In this document: in pieces, positions 1 through 11,100 of the stretch
How positions within the stretch are numbered: the stretch's first letter is position 1
How the letters are laid out: every line of letters begins with the position of its first letter
Assembly: GCA_009801015.1 (NCBI GenBank)
Contig: VHZZ01006967.1
Coordinates: forward strand, 8,521 to 72,520
Source of the DNA: Silene noctiflora
Taxonomy: Eukaryota > Streptophyta > Magnoliopsida > Caryophyllales > Caryophyllaceae
DNA: 64,000 nt
Direction: 5' to 3'
Notes under the pieces: generated by a model
Told to the model about the DNA's origin: nothing
What the model saw: only the letters and a program-made list of their open reading frames with translations
The model's database searches: none
Program-made: the position numbers and the translations under genes

Positions 1-1223
1 CTCTTTATAGAAACTTAGGAATGGCATACGTAGCGTAAGGTAAATGAAAAGCTTCGCAACAGATTTGGTATTAAACCATGAATGCCAACTCTAGCCCATG
101 GAATGGAATAGACCACAGGAGCATTTCCCGCATATAATGTGCAAGGAGGTTAACGTATCTCGAGGAATGCTTTGACCTTATTAAAAAAGATTTTGCTTTC
201 TTATAAAGAAGTTTTATGTCACTGAAGAGCAGGGGTTTCTACAAGCGTCTTTAATACACTTGCTGGCTAAGAACTCTTCCTAACGAAAAGAACTTATGAG
301 AAGGATTGATCGCACGGAACGGTAAATGCATTTGGAATGCTAATCGTGGAACGAGTCCCCCAACCGCATGCACTACGCCTAGGTCTTCGCCCCATTCTGT
401 ATATTACCCTCTTGCGTTGGTCGGAATATTCTTATTTCCTACTAGGATGATATATAACCAAAAGCCGGGTAATAGGTCTACAATATAGAAGTAAAGGATG
501 GGCTCTGCCCTTTCCTTTACTCTTAGATGCTCCACTAGAAAGTTTTCTTGCCTCCTCTTTACTATCGCTCGAACCAACCTCTGTTTGTCTCGGCGAAGAC
601 TTTTGAACCGTCTAATAAGATTTCGCCTTTTCTATACCATCTGGATCTCCTCTTTACAGGTGAGATCCGGGATTTTATAGGCGGGAATACGTCAATCAAG
701 TGAAATAGGCCCCCGCATCTGCTAGTAGAAAGACTTAAAGGTTTAAACCTTTTTGTTTACAGATTGCATACATATTTTAAGTAAGTTGTCCCCTGTTTGC
801 AGGATGAGTGGAAACTTCGCTCCTTTGCCCGATCTCCTTTCTTGGAAAGAGGGCTAGCGATCAGATTTTTCACCCTTAATCTCGATTTAACTCGCCCCGT
901 TGAACAAAGCAAACCCTTCTTCCTTTTTTGGGGGTATTGCCAGAAAGAGTTTGGGCCAAATTTATAAGGAAAGCTAAAAACTCTAAATGAGTCTTAGATA
1001 GAAGTCCCGGGGCGTAACCCTCGCCAGGGGCTAGAGGAAAAGGTATGGCTTGATTTGATGTTAGATTCAGTTGAAGTTTCAGTTAAACCTTCCCCATCAA
1101 CACGAATAGCTTAATTCTCAGGACAAACCCATTCATTCTTTTGTTTGAGGTTCGAAACTTGTTCCCAAGTAACCCGCTTTCTTCGGGATTTTCTTCTCCG
1201 TGCTCTCTCTAATTAAATCTTAT
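1..1223. other. intergenic DNA, nothing recognised
   Basis: No tRNA, rRNA or known protein segment was seen on either strand. Two short open frames of 60 codons near 306-488 and 498-680 are Arg/Ser/Leu-rich and have no recognisable motif. They look like chance frames in pyrimidine-rich DNA. Confidence 0.5.
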
Positions 1224-1334
1224 ATGGAAATCCTATCCTTACTTACTGCTCCAATAGAAAGCACAAAGTCAGCTGCTGCCAAAGACAGAACATATCCCAT
1301 AGAAGAAATCTTTAACCAGTATACACGAGCATAA
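1224..1334 (+). CDS. small ORF, 36 codons, Ala/Glu-rich, unknown
   Basis: A complete ATG-to-TAA frame beginning MEILSLLTAPIE and ending in NQYTRA. The middle reads KSAAAKDRTYPIEEIF and resembles the Ala/Asp/Glu-rich coding-like islands found elsewhere in the window (for example near 8.0, 20.4 and 62.8 kb). There is no known family, signal peptide or membrane segment. It could be a chance frame or a small remnant of the island family; its composition is the only support. Confidence 0.15.
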   Translation: MEILSLLTAPIESTKSAAAKDRTYPIEEIFNQYTRA

Positions 1335-3155
1335 ACCTTTTTATATAGAATAATAGGGGGCAGAGCGGACTAAGAGACCAACCTTCAAATGGCAAACAGA
1401 GTAGACTGGCACTACTAAAGAACGGGCAACAGTATTTTCTCCAGGAGTCAGCATTCCATATGCGGCGCACTGCCCTTTCCTTGACTTGACTTTGACAATA
1501 TTTCCAGCTTGAGTTGGCATCTCTAGAATGGTCTCACCCTTAGACATGCCTTCTCTGTACTCTTTTTTTTTACCTTCATAATGGAAAGTTTGAGTATGAA
1601 TTAGTCAAAGTTGTTATTATTCGGGCAAAGAGTCTAATAGAATAATTTTTTATAAGAATAGGTTAGGATGACCACCTGCCCAAGAACTGCGAACAAAAAA
1701 GCCGGTTAGAATGCATATTTGGTCCAGCCCTCTACCCCGAGTCGTCGTCGGGTGAGTGGAATCAGAAAAGAAATTAGAAAGACATAGACAAGGCTAGACT
1801 CGTATACTGGGAAAGTCAGCTTCGCTTTCCTTCCCCCGCTTGCTACATCAACCCCAATATCTTAATCAGCCTTTTTTCTTTTCTTTTGCGGTAGAATCGT
1901 GTGCAAGTATGTTTAGCATAAGTAGTGCAAGAAAGGATGTATGCTTATAAGAATAAAATTGCAAGTGGGCAAAGAAAAGATCCACAAATTTAGAAATTTG
2001 GAGAGCAAAAGATGAAGCGGTAGGATGGTTCGGCACTGCGATCGCTGTCAAAAGATAGGGCGGTTACTTATAAGAAAGCAGGGGCATGAGGTTCGAGTGG
2101 TAGCATTTGGCACGCTGTGTTGTCCCCGATGTTTTCCTAATCATATAATGCTTCTTTTTTCAGTGAAAAACCCTTGAAAAAAAGCAGTTAGGCTAAACCC
2201 AGAATTCCCTGTCTCATTTATTGAATTAAAAAGAAAAAAGAATATCCGGTATGAAATCCCCGAAAAACATGTCTAAAGGGGAAGCCGACGAAAAAAAAGG
2301 CTACGTGCTACGTCAATGGAAAGAAAGCTATACGATAAGAAGTTTAAGCAGTTGCTCTCGAAACAGTTGAAAGAACTTGAGACTCACTTCACTCATTCTG
2401 CTCAGTAAATTATATCATTCTGTGTCGTGTGATAGAAGGCCGGATTCTTATCTTAAACGGGGAAGATTACTTAGTTGTTAAGAACTAAACAACAGAGCAA
2501 GAGCTAGTTACCTTTCAAATGGCAAGCGAAGCACTGGTCCTTTCTTGTCAAGCTTAGCCTAGATTCATAGAGACGGATTCCGCGTAGCATTAGGCTTAGT
2601 GATCCTAGTTACCCATATTATTTGGTAGTAGAAAACCAAGGAAGTATACATTCAGCGAAACGAAAGAAGTAGAAAGATGTAGTTAAAGAGCTATGTCAAC
2701 AGCGAGATATTGTGAGGCCAAGAGGTCAGTTTACCACCAGCAGAGTCTCCCTCTCCCCAATAATACACTTAGCAAATTTTGGGACCGAACGCAGGCAGCG
2801 AGTGTACGTAAGGAAGTTTAATAGCTCTACTCATAGAAGATAGGAGGTGGGCCATAGTCTCATTAAGGGTAGATCTAATACTTTTTTATTTTTTTCACGC
2901 AAGCTCCGGGTGTCCTGAGGGTTCAATTTGTCATGGAAGGAGTTCTATTATCCAGCCTATCCATGGGTAGGGGGTTCCTCCTCAATCAGCAAGCAACATC
3001 AGCAAAAACTTCTGTTATATGTTACAGCATCCGCTTTAGTCCAAACGAAGCACGCCTTTGAAAAAATGAAAAGGATCCTTTCTATTATAATATAAGTGAG
3101 AGACCTATCAACCAGGAGCATTAGACAAAGAAGCTTACTCAGTAGATACTTATAC
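1335..3155. other. intergenic DNA, nothing recognised
   Basis: Mixed purine-rich and pyrimidine-rich DNA with no recognisable gene. Minus-strand open frames of 61-68 codons at 1341-1547 and 1866-2051 carry no motif and are probably chance frames. Confidence 0.5.
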
Positions 3156-3250
3156 CTAAGAATCATTCTGGGAAAGGGAAAAGCTGATCCCCCCGAATAA
3201 GAAGCCTTTTAGAGCGGCTTCGGCGGCCTTGATCAGAAAAATAAAAAAGT
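3156..3250 (-). repeat. coding-like island with GFLFG motif, copy 1
   Basis: On the minus strand this stretch reads IKAAEAALKGFLFGGISFS. A second diverged version follows 330 bases away at 3480-3600 in the same orientation, and a third with an AERAVLVGFLEDAE core lies at 30080-30190. The shared pattern is Ala/Glu, then a hydrophobic residue, then GFL. No protein family is recognised. Copies 1 and 2 are also related at DNA level (ccgaataa, a conserved gap, then aaccttn and gaccttga). It may be a local duplication that diverged. Confidence 0.3.
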
Positions 3251-3479
3251 ACAACCAACCTAGAGCAGCCGGGTTAGGAAGAAGAAAAGACTTCAGATGC
3301 CCTGATTGTTTACAGAAAAAAGGAGAAAAGACTACCTTCAGGAAAAACCTCGAGGACATAAAACACAACCTATTCCTATATCTAATGCATGTGTTATCCT
3401 TTCTCTATCTGTGGATAGGTCGATAGATGCTCCATCTCTATCATCGGGAAAAGCGGGCCCTGTTACAGTATACACTTCT

Positions 3480-3600
3480 ATTTAAGCTTCTTTTTCATCT
3501 ACATCAGCAGCATTGGAAAAAAGCTCCTACCGAATAAAAAACCTTCGAGATACTCTTCAGCGACCTTGAGTTCAGCCTCTTTTGAAAACAGTGAGACTAA
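3480..3600 (-). repeat. coding-like island with GFLFG motif, copy 2
   Basis: The minus strand reads SKEAELKVAEEYLEGFLFG, close to the copy at 3156-3250. An adjacent frame reads FSNAADVDEKEA and stops, again acidic and Ala-rich like the dispersed island family. The change of frame between the two motifs means that no continuous reading frame is present. Likely a decayed remnant. Confidence 0.3.
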
Positions 3601-3859
3601 ATCTACCATGCAAACCCCCTTCTTACTCAGTCTAGGTCCGAACCAAAAAGTGGGTCTATAATTGGCAAAACTTTTTCCATAATTGAAGCTTAAACCCGAA
3701 GTTTGAAGACTGTTTAATGTCCCAGAAGTACCTTCGGTTGAGTGGTGTGTGTAATTGACCCCTCGGTAAAAGAGCTACTTCGAGAGTTTCTGAGTCCAAG
3801 GCTTGGTGCAACTTTCTCGCTTTCTGGAACTTATTCCTGTGTTTGGCGTGCTCATTTGA

Positions 3860-4033
3860 TCAGATAGATTTGGCAGGTGGACGAAAGAAAGGTTAATTAG
3901 GAGTCGGGGTTCATTAATCCTGCCTTCACGAGGAGGGAACCCCTCTTTAACAGCAAGCGAAGACGAAGATGAGGCCGTTGGTAATCGAGCTTTCGGGGAT
4001 CCTTTCCCAAACCAAGCAGTTGCATGCCTCTAA
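3860..4033 (+). other. open frame, 57 codons, acidic EDEDEAV motif
   Basis: Open from 3860 to a TAA at 4031-4033, without an ATG. The C-terminal third reads TASEDEDEAVGNRAFGDP. This resembles the ADDEAAVYSRF segment at 20.4 kb, which suggests the same island family. The opposite strand is also open (3947-4132) with no recognisable motif. Function unknown. Confidence 0.2.
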
Positions 4034-4156
4034 TCCTAAGTCTAAGAACAGGCTGTTGGTGGGGGCAATAAAGGACGTCTCAGCCGTGTCCTCCCTAATA
4101 ACTCTCTTAAAACTAAGGTGATTTAAACTCAAAAGTCGAAGACGAGAATTCAGAAG

Positions 4157-4390
4157 ATGAAGCTAAAAACGAAGAAAGAGAGGCAGACATGGCAGTTTTA
4201 CGTGGTTGGTCGAGAATTAAGGGGAAGAAAGTTTAACAAAGGAAGGCCAAAGGCACGTGTCCTATGCGTAACCTTGATTCTGAGACAGATAATACGGGAA
4301 GGTTTTTTCCCTATGCTGCTGTTGAAGTTTCTCGCCCTTCCTGAGATTCACGCCCAAGCTCATTCTTTTATGACCTTTCTAGCCGCTTGA
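4157..4390 (+). CDS. hypothetical ORF, 77 codons, basic N-terminus
   Basis: ATG-started frame beginning MKLKTKKERQTW, then GRELRGRKFNKGRPKARV, followed by a hydrophobic Leu/Ile-rich half. The strongly basic first 35 residues followed by a hydrophobic stretch would suit a small membrane or ribosome-associated protein, but no family is recognised. A chance ORF is the more economical reading. Confidence 0.12.
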   Translation: MKLKTKKERQTWQFYVVGRELRGRKFNKGRPKARVLCVTLILRQIIREGFFPMLLLKFLALPEIHAQAHSFMTFLAA

Positions 4391-4999
4391 TAACTGGCTC
4401 ATTACCTTGAAGCAATCGGGGAAGAAGTCAGCTCAGCTAGACCAAACTATCTGGACAACTTGCTTGCTTTATTAGCACCCGGCCCCTACATTATAGGGGG
4501 ACTTCGCCCCTTTCTTTCTTTAATTTTGCTCACTTCGGATCTTTTTCTTCTTTCAATAAAGACCACTCTATCTCACCCTCACCTCGGCGATGTCGCGTGA
4601 TTTGGCCCCCAGAATTAAACAAGAGACGGGAAAGCTCCCCATATGTAATGTATGGAGCTTCCTTGGTATATAGGATTTAAGTCAGAGATATTGAGTACGC
4701 ATAGAGCAGAAGGAGCTCTTTCACGTAGAAGGAGTAGTGTCAACAAAGAGAAATTCACTTCATGTTCACTACATACGTTTTGAGGCGTTCAGTTTGCCAA
4801 TATGTTCCATATTTTCTATCCTCTCTATTGCTCGCCTACAGCTTTTTTTATACATACTTTCGCTCACTCGTTTCATTCCTACACTCTTTCATTATTTTCT
4901 ACTGTAAACTCTCGCTGCGTAACCTTCTCATTCTTAACAAAAAAGGTAGCACCATCAGGAGCATTTCTTGGGCACGCCCTTGAAGTTAGGTTCATAGTT
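4391..4999. other. intergenic DNA, nothing recognised
   Basis: Pyrimidine-rich DNA. Overlapping open frames at 4762-4983 and 4802-5119 are rich in Phe, Leu and Ser, as expected from T/C-rich sequence, and have no motif that supports a gene. Confidence 0.45.
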
Positions 5000-5045
5000 T
5001 TCACGATTGATAGAGCTGTGTCGACAGCAAGCGGAATGGGCGTAT
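5000..5045 (-). repeat. coding-like island PLAVDTALSI, pair of 20566-20613
   Basis: The minus strand reads DTPIPLAVDTALSIVKTMN within a 77-codon open frame (4879-5112). The segment PLAVDTALSI matches PLAIDTALSV on the plus strand near 20.58 kb. Over the ten codons there are seven nucleotide differences: five at third positions and two at first positions that give only V/I exchanges. This is the pattern expected if the protein sequence was once conserved. The sample is tiny and was found by eye. Confidence 0.35.
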
Positions 5046-5381
5046 CCGGTCTGTCTGTCATCCTACCAAGCAATATGTGCATCCATCCAAAGATGCTCGG
5101 CAGTCCACTCACTAGTTAGCACATATATATGCTTAGTCTCCCGCTTCATTGGTTGTTTACGTCTAAGAAAAGCGAGGATAGCCTTTCTTTTCTTTCTATT
5201 TCTTTTAAAGAAAATTTGGTGATAGTCACGCTACACGGATTAGAAGTTAAACTCGTCAAGGAAGTGCATTCCGACCTCGAGATGTAATCTCATCATAGTA
5301 CTGAAAACTGACTTTTTTCACAGGGTTCCCTATTTCAGGGTCAACTGAACCCATGTTTGAGACCCTTTTATTTACCTGGTT

Positions 5382-5654
5382 TTACCGGGTTTTTATTCTA
5401 AAAGCAAGCTCTTTTCTTTTCTTGTAAGGCAAGGAAGTTAGGGCGTAGGCAGCGGCAACGCCAATTGCAAGAAAGAACGCTACGATCAGGAGCACTTTTA
5501 GCGGTACTGACTTGTCGGCGGAATCAGTCTCGCCCCTTTTAACGTATTCTCCAGTTTCTATGGGCGAGTGCAAGAGATTTAGTGGAGCGGTGAAGACACT
5601 ACGTAGGCATGTTCTCCGGATTTCGTTAGACAGGAGGAGGCATTCAGAAGGACG
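5382..5654 (-). CDS. hypothetical single-pass membrane ORF, up to 90 codons
   Basis: Minus-strand frame open from 5654 to a TAA at 5382. There is no ATG; TTG at 5573 would give 63 residues. It has a hydrophilic N-terminal part (IETGEYVKRGETDSADK), one clear hydrophobic segment (VLLIVAFFLAIGVAAAYAL) and then a basic tail (YKKRKELAFRIKTR). This is the layout of a small inner-membrane protein with a positive end. No family is recognised. RNA editing could in principle create an AUG from ACG, but none is evident. It may be chance. Confidence 0.2.
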   Translation of the reverse strand, partial: RPSECLLLSNEIRRTCLRSVFTAPLNLLHSPIETGEYVKRGETDSADKSVPLKVLLIVAFFLAIGVAAAYALTSLPYKKRKELAFRIKTR

Positions 5655-5659
5655 CTAAA

Positions 5660-7971
5660 TCCTTATTTGTATAGTCATATAAGGCAGTTGTTTTGCCTCG
5701 GAACATTCTAAGAGGCATGAGAAAAGTGTTAAAGAAGGAAAGGTCATAGGAAGAAAGATTGGTTATGGTGGTTAGAGTGAGGAACTTGGTCAGGCATGTT
5801 CAATAGGTTGGATGGGACTGGCTTCGCCTTTCCCTCTTGCTTGTTTGCCCTCTGTTTGCGAAAAAATCTCCGTCTCGCTTGACACGCTACGTACATTAAG
5901 TTGCTCTATTGCTCACTTATTCTTACTAGCGGTCTCATCTGATATCCCTTAAATAGGAGAGCTTGAATTAGATTCTAATAAGCACCCCCCCCCCCCCCGG
6001 AGCGTAGACTACACTCGTTTCCTTCCATCATTGCATTGCTCTTAAAACAGAGATTTACTCCACGAAGAATATAAAAATGATTAACGTGTCCTCTCTAACA
6101 GAATACGCGGCAGATTCCTTTTAAACTACCCTCAGAAAAAAATTCCTTTGACTGAATATCATTGAAGAGATGCACGAGTGCTAGCCGTAGGCCGTAGCTA
6201 GTTGTTTTTACACTTGAGTAATCGCGAGAGGAAGAATAAGAAGTCTTTTACTGACCGTGTGACGCATGCACATGAATTAGTGCGAAAGCCACTTTAAATC
6301 TACTATAATGGTAGGACCCAAATTAAGACCCACAAGAGACTAGATTCTCCTGCTTTCAGTAAACATAAAGAGCTACTGCGCGTATTTGATATGAGAAGTG
6401 GGGCGTCGCCTTTCTCTTTTCTTATAATGTTCTTATTAAGTGGAAGAACTAGACTTCCTTACTCGACTCTACTGCGTTCATTGCCCCTTTGCTAATAGGG
6501 TAGAATGCTCAGACAGGTAAGGCGGGCTTGCCTATGGGAATAAAAACGAAGAACTTTTTCTACAACGGTAGGGCCTGCAAAGGGAGCCTTTACTTGCGCT
6601 CTCCATAAATAGCTTCTATGCTCATTTCATTAGTGAATGCTCAGAGGTGAGTTGAACTTATAAGAGAATAGCTCAAGTTATTTATGAGGCTAGGATGAAT
6701 TCGTACGTTGAAGTCTTATTATTCTATCCTAGACTGGTCAAATTGGGTACAGTGGTCTCATTATGCTAGGGTTCGCCACGCGATTTTTTATGCTTTGTTT
6801 GATATACCACTATTATTTTTTCTTTAGCATTGATTTGCTTGGATGAAAGGACTTGGCTTCCGAGGCAAAGATCACAAGCATTGCCTAGTTCTAACTAAGA
6901 GCGGAAGGCTAGGCTATTAACGCAACCATATTATGTAAGCCGAAAGAGAGTCAGCTTATCATTCTCATCTCGAAATCCCATCTCATTTGAAAAAAAAAAA
7001 AGGTAAACCAAGCTCAATCCCGGAAAGCCCTTCGTAAACGACGATTGGGCACAGGAAGCATACGTTACGAGGTGAAGCGCTCTCAAAACCTCCCTTTCCT
7101 TTATTTGACCAAAGAAAGCCGCATTTGGTGTCTTTCTAAAAGGCTCAGGACTTCGAAATAGTTTCTATGGGCAGCATAACCTCTGGATTTTACGAAAATC
7201 TAATCTACCACTAAAGGGCATGATTCCATGCATACAATCAGCCCAATCCTGCTGGTCTCTATCTTGCGAAAGCAGCTTGTGCCGATCCTGCTAAGAAATT
7301 TCGCCTTGGGGGATCGATCTCAAATATGAAAAGTCCTGTTAAGGGGGAGGTTCGGGACAAATCCCTTTCTTAACATGGTTTATGTAACACGTCTACTTAT
7401 GTACTGCATATGGGCAATAAGAGGAGCGTAGCCCTGGGTTCATTCATTAGAGACGTACTATAAGGTATGCGGCCAATGATAAAGAGAGTCCTTGTTCTAC
7501 TAAAGTACCCGTTCCAGGTTGGAACATCATTGGAAATCCGCTAAAATCTTACCCGGAATTTCTTCATCAAAGAAGACTAATCCTCTGAAGAGGCTCTTTC
7601 TATCTATAAAAGTCTTTACTCGGCATCTTTGCTAAAGGCCTGACCCCTTAACACGCTTTCAAAGAGCATCCTTTTAAGCACTTTGGTGCGAAACTGGAGA
7701 GCAAAGAAAAGCGCATTCCCTTATATATTAATAAAGAAGGGATTAGCTTTACGAGCATCCTCTGACCGGTGCTGGTAACAGGTCCGATGGAAATAGGTTT
7801 TTCCAATTGTAACATATTTTAGTAAATCTAGTAAGAAGGATCGAGCGTACATCAATCTTCCAATTCACATCGACGAAAGGCTTTTCCCTTTTCCTTGGGT
7901 TTTGGTTCGGGAAAGGATATACGACCACAGCACAGGCTGTAGGCTGAGGAGCGGAGCTGACTTGCCCGAGC
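5660..7971. other. intergenic DNA, nothing recognised
   Basis: No gene was seen. The only striking local feature is the C homopolymer at 5985-5998. An open minus-strand frame at 7749-7973 has no recognised motif. Confidence 0.5.
5985..5998. repeat. poly-C tract, 14 C
   Basis: An uninterrupted run of 14 C, followed by GG. It is the longest G/C homopolymer in the window and stands in otherwise AT-leaning sequence. Length is likely to vary between molecules or to be a sequencing weak point. Confidence 0.9.
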
Positions 7972-8157
7972 ATGGAATCAAAAGAGATAAAAGATGTTAA
8001 CGAAGAAGCAGCTGCTGACGCAGAAAGATACGTCGTTGATGCAGCGATGGGAATCTCGACTTCATCTTCTCAAGTTGCCAAAAGTAACTCTTCAATTAGC
8101 CAATGCCTAGTCTTTTATCACCGATTTCACCAATTTTTACGGCATTCTTTCTTTTAA
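7972..8157 (+). CDS. hypothetical ORF, 61 codons, acidic Ala-rich island
   Basis: ATG-started frame. Its first 40 residues are island-like: ESKEIKDVNEEAAADAERY, then VVDAAMGISTSSSQVAKSN. The last 20 residues are aromatic and Phe/His-rich, unlike the start. The same flavour (Ala/Asp/Glu followed by Ser/Thr) recurs at 22.1, 58.5 and 62.6 kb. No family is recognised. It is best read as a member of the dispersed coding-like island family that happens to have a start codon. Confidence 0.2.
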   Translation: MESKEIKDVNEEAAADAERYVVDAAMGISTSSSQVAKSNSSISQCLVFYHRFHQFLRHSFF

Positions 8158-8159
8158 TA

Positions 8160-11100
8160 CAATACTAGTAGTCGGGTTCATTCCTTTATGTTATGTATAG
8201 ATAGGAGTGGTGCGGACACCCACTTTTTTTATTGTTCAATTCAAGAGGATATTGTTTTTAAGAACTTATTTTCTTGTTGGAAAAGCATTCGCACTATGAT
8301 ACCACTACCAACGAGTTGGGAAAGAATTGATACAGCCTTAGATTTTAAAAAGAACTAACTCTCTTATCTCCTATTTAACGGGAAAGCCTTCTCCTACTCT
8401 TAGTTGTATTACTTATACTTACGCTTGAGGTACAACTCTTTTTCCCAAGGAGCAGGCGGAGTAAGTTGTGTATATAATAAGGGGGGCTAGTACTCAAGCT
8501 TTCGCCTTTGCCGAAAGATCAATCTCATTCTAACTACTTTGAAAATATATAACTGACAGCCTGAAAAGACAGATCAATCATACCTAGCTCGTGAGCAACC
8601 TTCTATACACCCATCCTGGGTTCTTTACTATATATGTGAACCAATTTAATTTCCGGGAAAAAGTATTGCATACATATAATTAGAGCAGGTAAAAGTAAAA
8701 TAGAAGGAACCAACCCTAGATGTCTTATATTATACTTCTTCTGTACTCAAGCCATTGTGATATTCCCGAGTTAGAACTTGGTTTCACGAGTCATAGAGTC
8801 CTGTAAAAAGAAACATGCGCGAGGCGCCTGCCTTTTCGGAGAGAGAAGCCGGGGGCTCTTTATATATAAATTACATTACCAACAATACCAACTTCTTTTG
8901 TGATGGCTATGCAGATGGGAGTCTGCTCCCTGGTTTGTGGCGATTCATAATTTTTTTGGAAAGCTACTCCTATTGCTGTGGTATGTATGGTATAAAAAGC
9001 TCGACTTAAAGCAACCACCTATACTTATAAACTCAATGAAACCATTGATACATATTCTACAGTGGCAGTAATTACATTTACACAATTAATTACAATAAAA
9101 AATTCCCATTTTCTCCACCACTTCGGGAAAGAACCCAATCCAGCACTGTCTTTCTAGCTGCTCCATTTCCCCCGTTTTTATCTTATGCTAAGGAGGTAGT
9201 CTTTACTTTTCACTCCTATCACTCGCAATCTTTTCTTTTAAGGGAACCGCAGCTGGCGCCGCTCTTACATATAATAAAGCGCGTAGCAAAGCACACTGTT
9301 CTGTCTTTCGAGCCAAACCAAGCAAGGGATTTTAGTTTTTAGTAAGTTATAAAAAAAATAATTATTATTCGAACTATACTCGTGACCAATTGAAAAGTAA
9401 ATTTACTAAATAGTAATACTCGAATACGTAAAATAGGTTTTATTTGTTTGTAGTGTTTGACCTTGTTGACCGAAGATTGTGAACTCGTCACTTAGCCCCT
9501 TAACCAGCCCTACCCTATTCTCTCGTCTCACTTCCGATTGCTGGATCTTTTTTATCCGTTTAGAACTGTTCTAGCCACGGGAACGATCAAACACGTTTAA
9601 CTCAACCAAAACAAAATAGCATATGAAAAGAGCCTTTATTTTTCGCAGCAACTCAGCTGTGTCCATAGGGAAACAACCACAATGGTTGTTGAAGATGACT
9701 TTTATAGATAGGAAAGAGCTAATGCTTCGGTTCTGCTTCTTATGGCAATTAAATAAAATGCCATACCGTCTTTTGTTTTAGAATAGTACGTCTATATAGA
9801 TGACTAAAGCTAAACTGACTCTTCATGCATAGGTCCTTACCGGGTATGCTGCCTAATAGCTTGATGATATCGATCAGTTCGGAACAACAGTAGATAAGCG
9901 AGAGTCACCCCTAACCGATGAAGCAAGAAGAGAGTCGTCTCTCGAGCACTGACTGAAAGGTACCTATATCTCTATTTTCTAACTTAAAAGGCCGCCCCGG
10001 GGAAGAGTGGACGTAAAAGAGCATGCACTAATCATATGCGCTGAATAAATCTGTTTTAGTCGTGAAGCATCTTAAAAAATCAACAAAAAGCGGGTTTCTG
10101 ACCCAGCGGGTACCCTTCCCTATAGTTTTAGAATCAATGCTGACGAAAACTCATATGTATCCATCTTGTCTGATACAGCCGCCTCGATTTATGCAAACTC
10201 CTTCTCTATTACTTTTTCCATTGTTCCCATCAATGGGTCAATCCCATGCCTCCCTAACTACGAATAGTGGTGGCTATCAAACTAAAGAAAGCGAGTCTCA
10301 AAAAGACGCTCTCTCGGGAAAAACAGGAATCTTTCTTATAATTATCCACGAAGCTAGTAAGAAACACAATCAAGAAGGGCTTTTGAATTTATAAGGCAAA
10401 GAGATAAGGCATCCACCTATGGATACAAGTTATGTAAAAGAGACTTGGATTCGATTCTAAACTAAATAAAATAAGGGGCCAGCTCTCTACTGTAGTGAAA
10501 GGTCATTCGTTTTTTTTTTTTCAACAAAAGCAATGGCGAAAGTGAGAGTTCTCCTCGACCCCCGGGGAAAGTCATTCCATGGAACAGTAGGCAAGTGGTG
10601 AATCATATTCTATTCTCTAATCCTATTCTCTAACTAGAACTCCGAGTGAGCTTTTTTCAGGACTATGAGACGAGGTACGAAAGGAAGCAAAGGAAGTTTT
10701 TTTATGATAAAGAAGAAAAAAAAAGAATAAAGAGAAAAAGTGGCAGCAGCATGCAACGTATTGGTGGATGTTTCCGAAGCAGTAATGTAATAATGTTTTT
10801 AACAAGCTTTTCTTTGATGGGATCCATAATAGTTTGTATCGTCTATTAACTCTCAATTATCATTGCCGATCCGTTCAAAGCCTTACTAAAGGTTAAGTAA
10901 AGGCAGCGCTGTAAGCCATCAATACTCTGATCGTAGACAGTTAGTTGAAATTAATCTTATTGTGGAAAGAGTGGTAGACTTCTTCAAGAAGTTACAATCT
11001 TACTAAAGATAAGTGTAAGGATCAAGCGCAAGTATCTATGATTACGGGGGATTCCTAAGTAAAAGCGGGTCAAGGGCCCGGAGCAGTTGCTACAGAGTAG

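Noticed and set aside
10062-10394. 110-codon plus frame with GTG start
   Set aside because: Low-complexity Ser/Pro/Leu composition, no motif and no ATG; consistent with chance.
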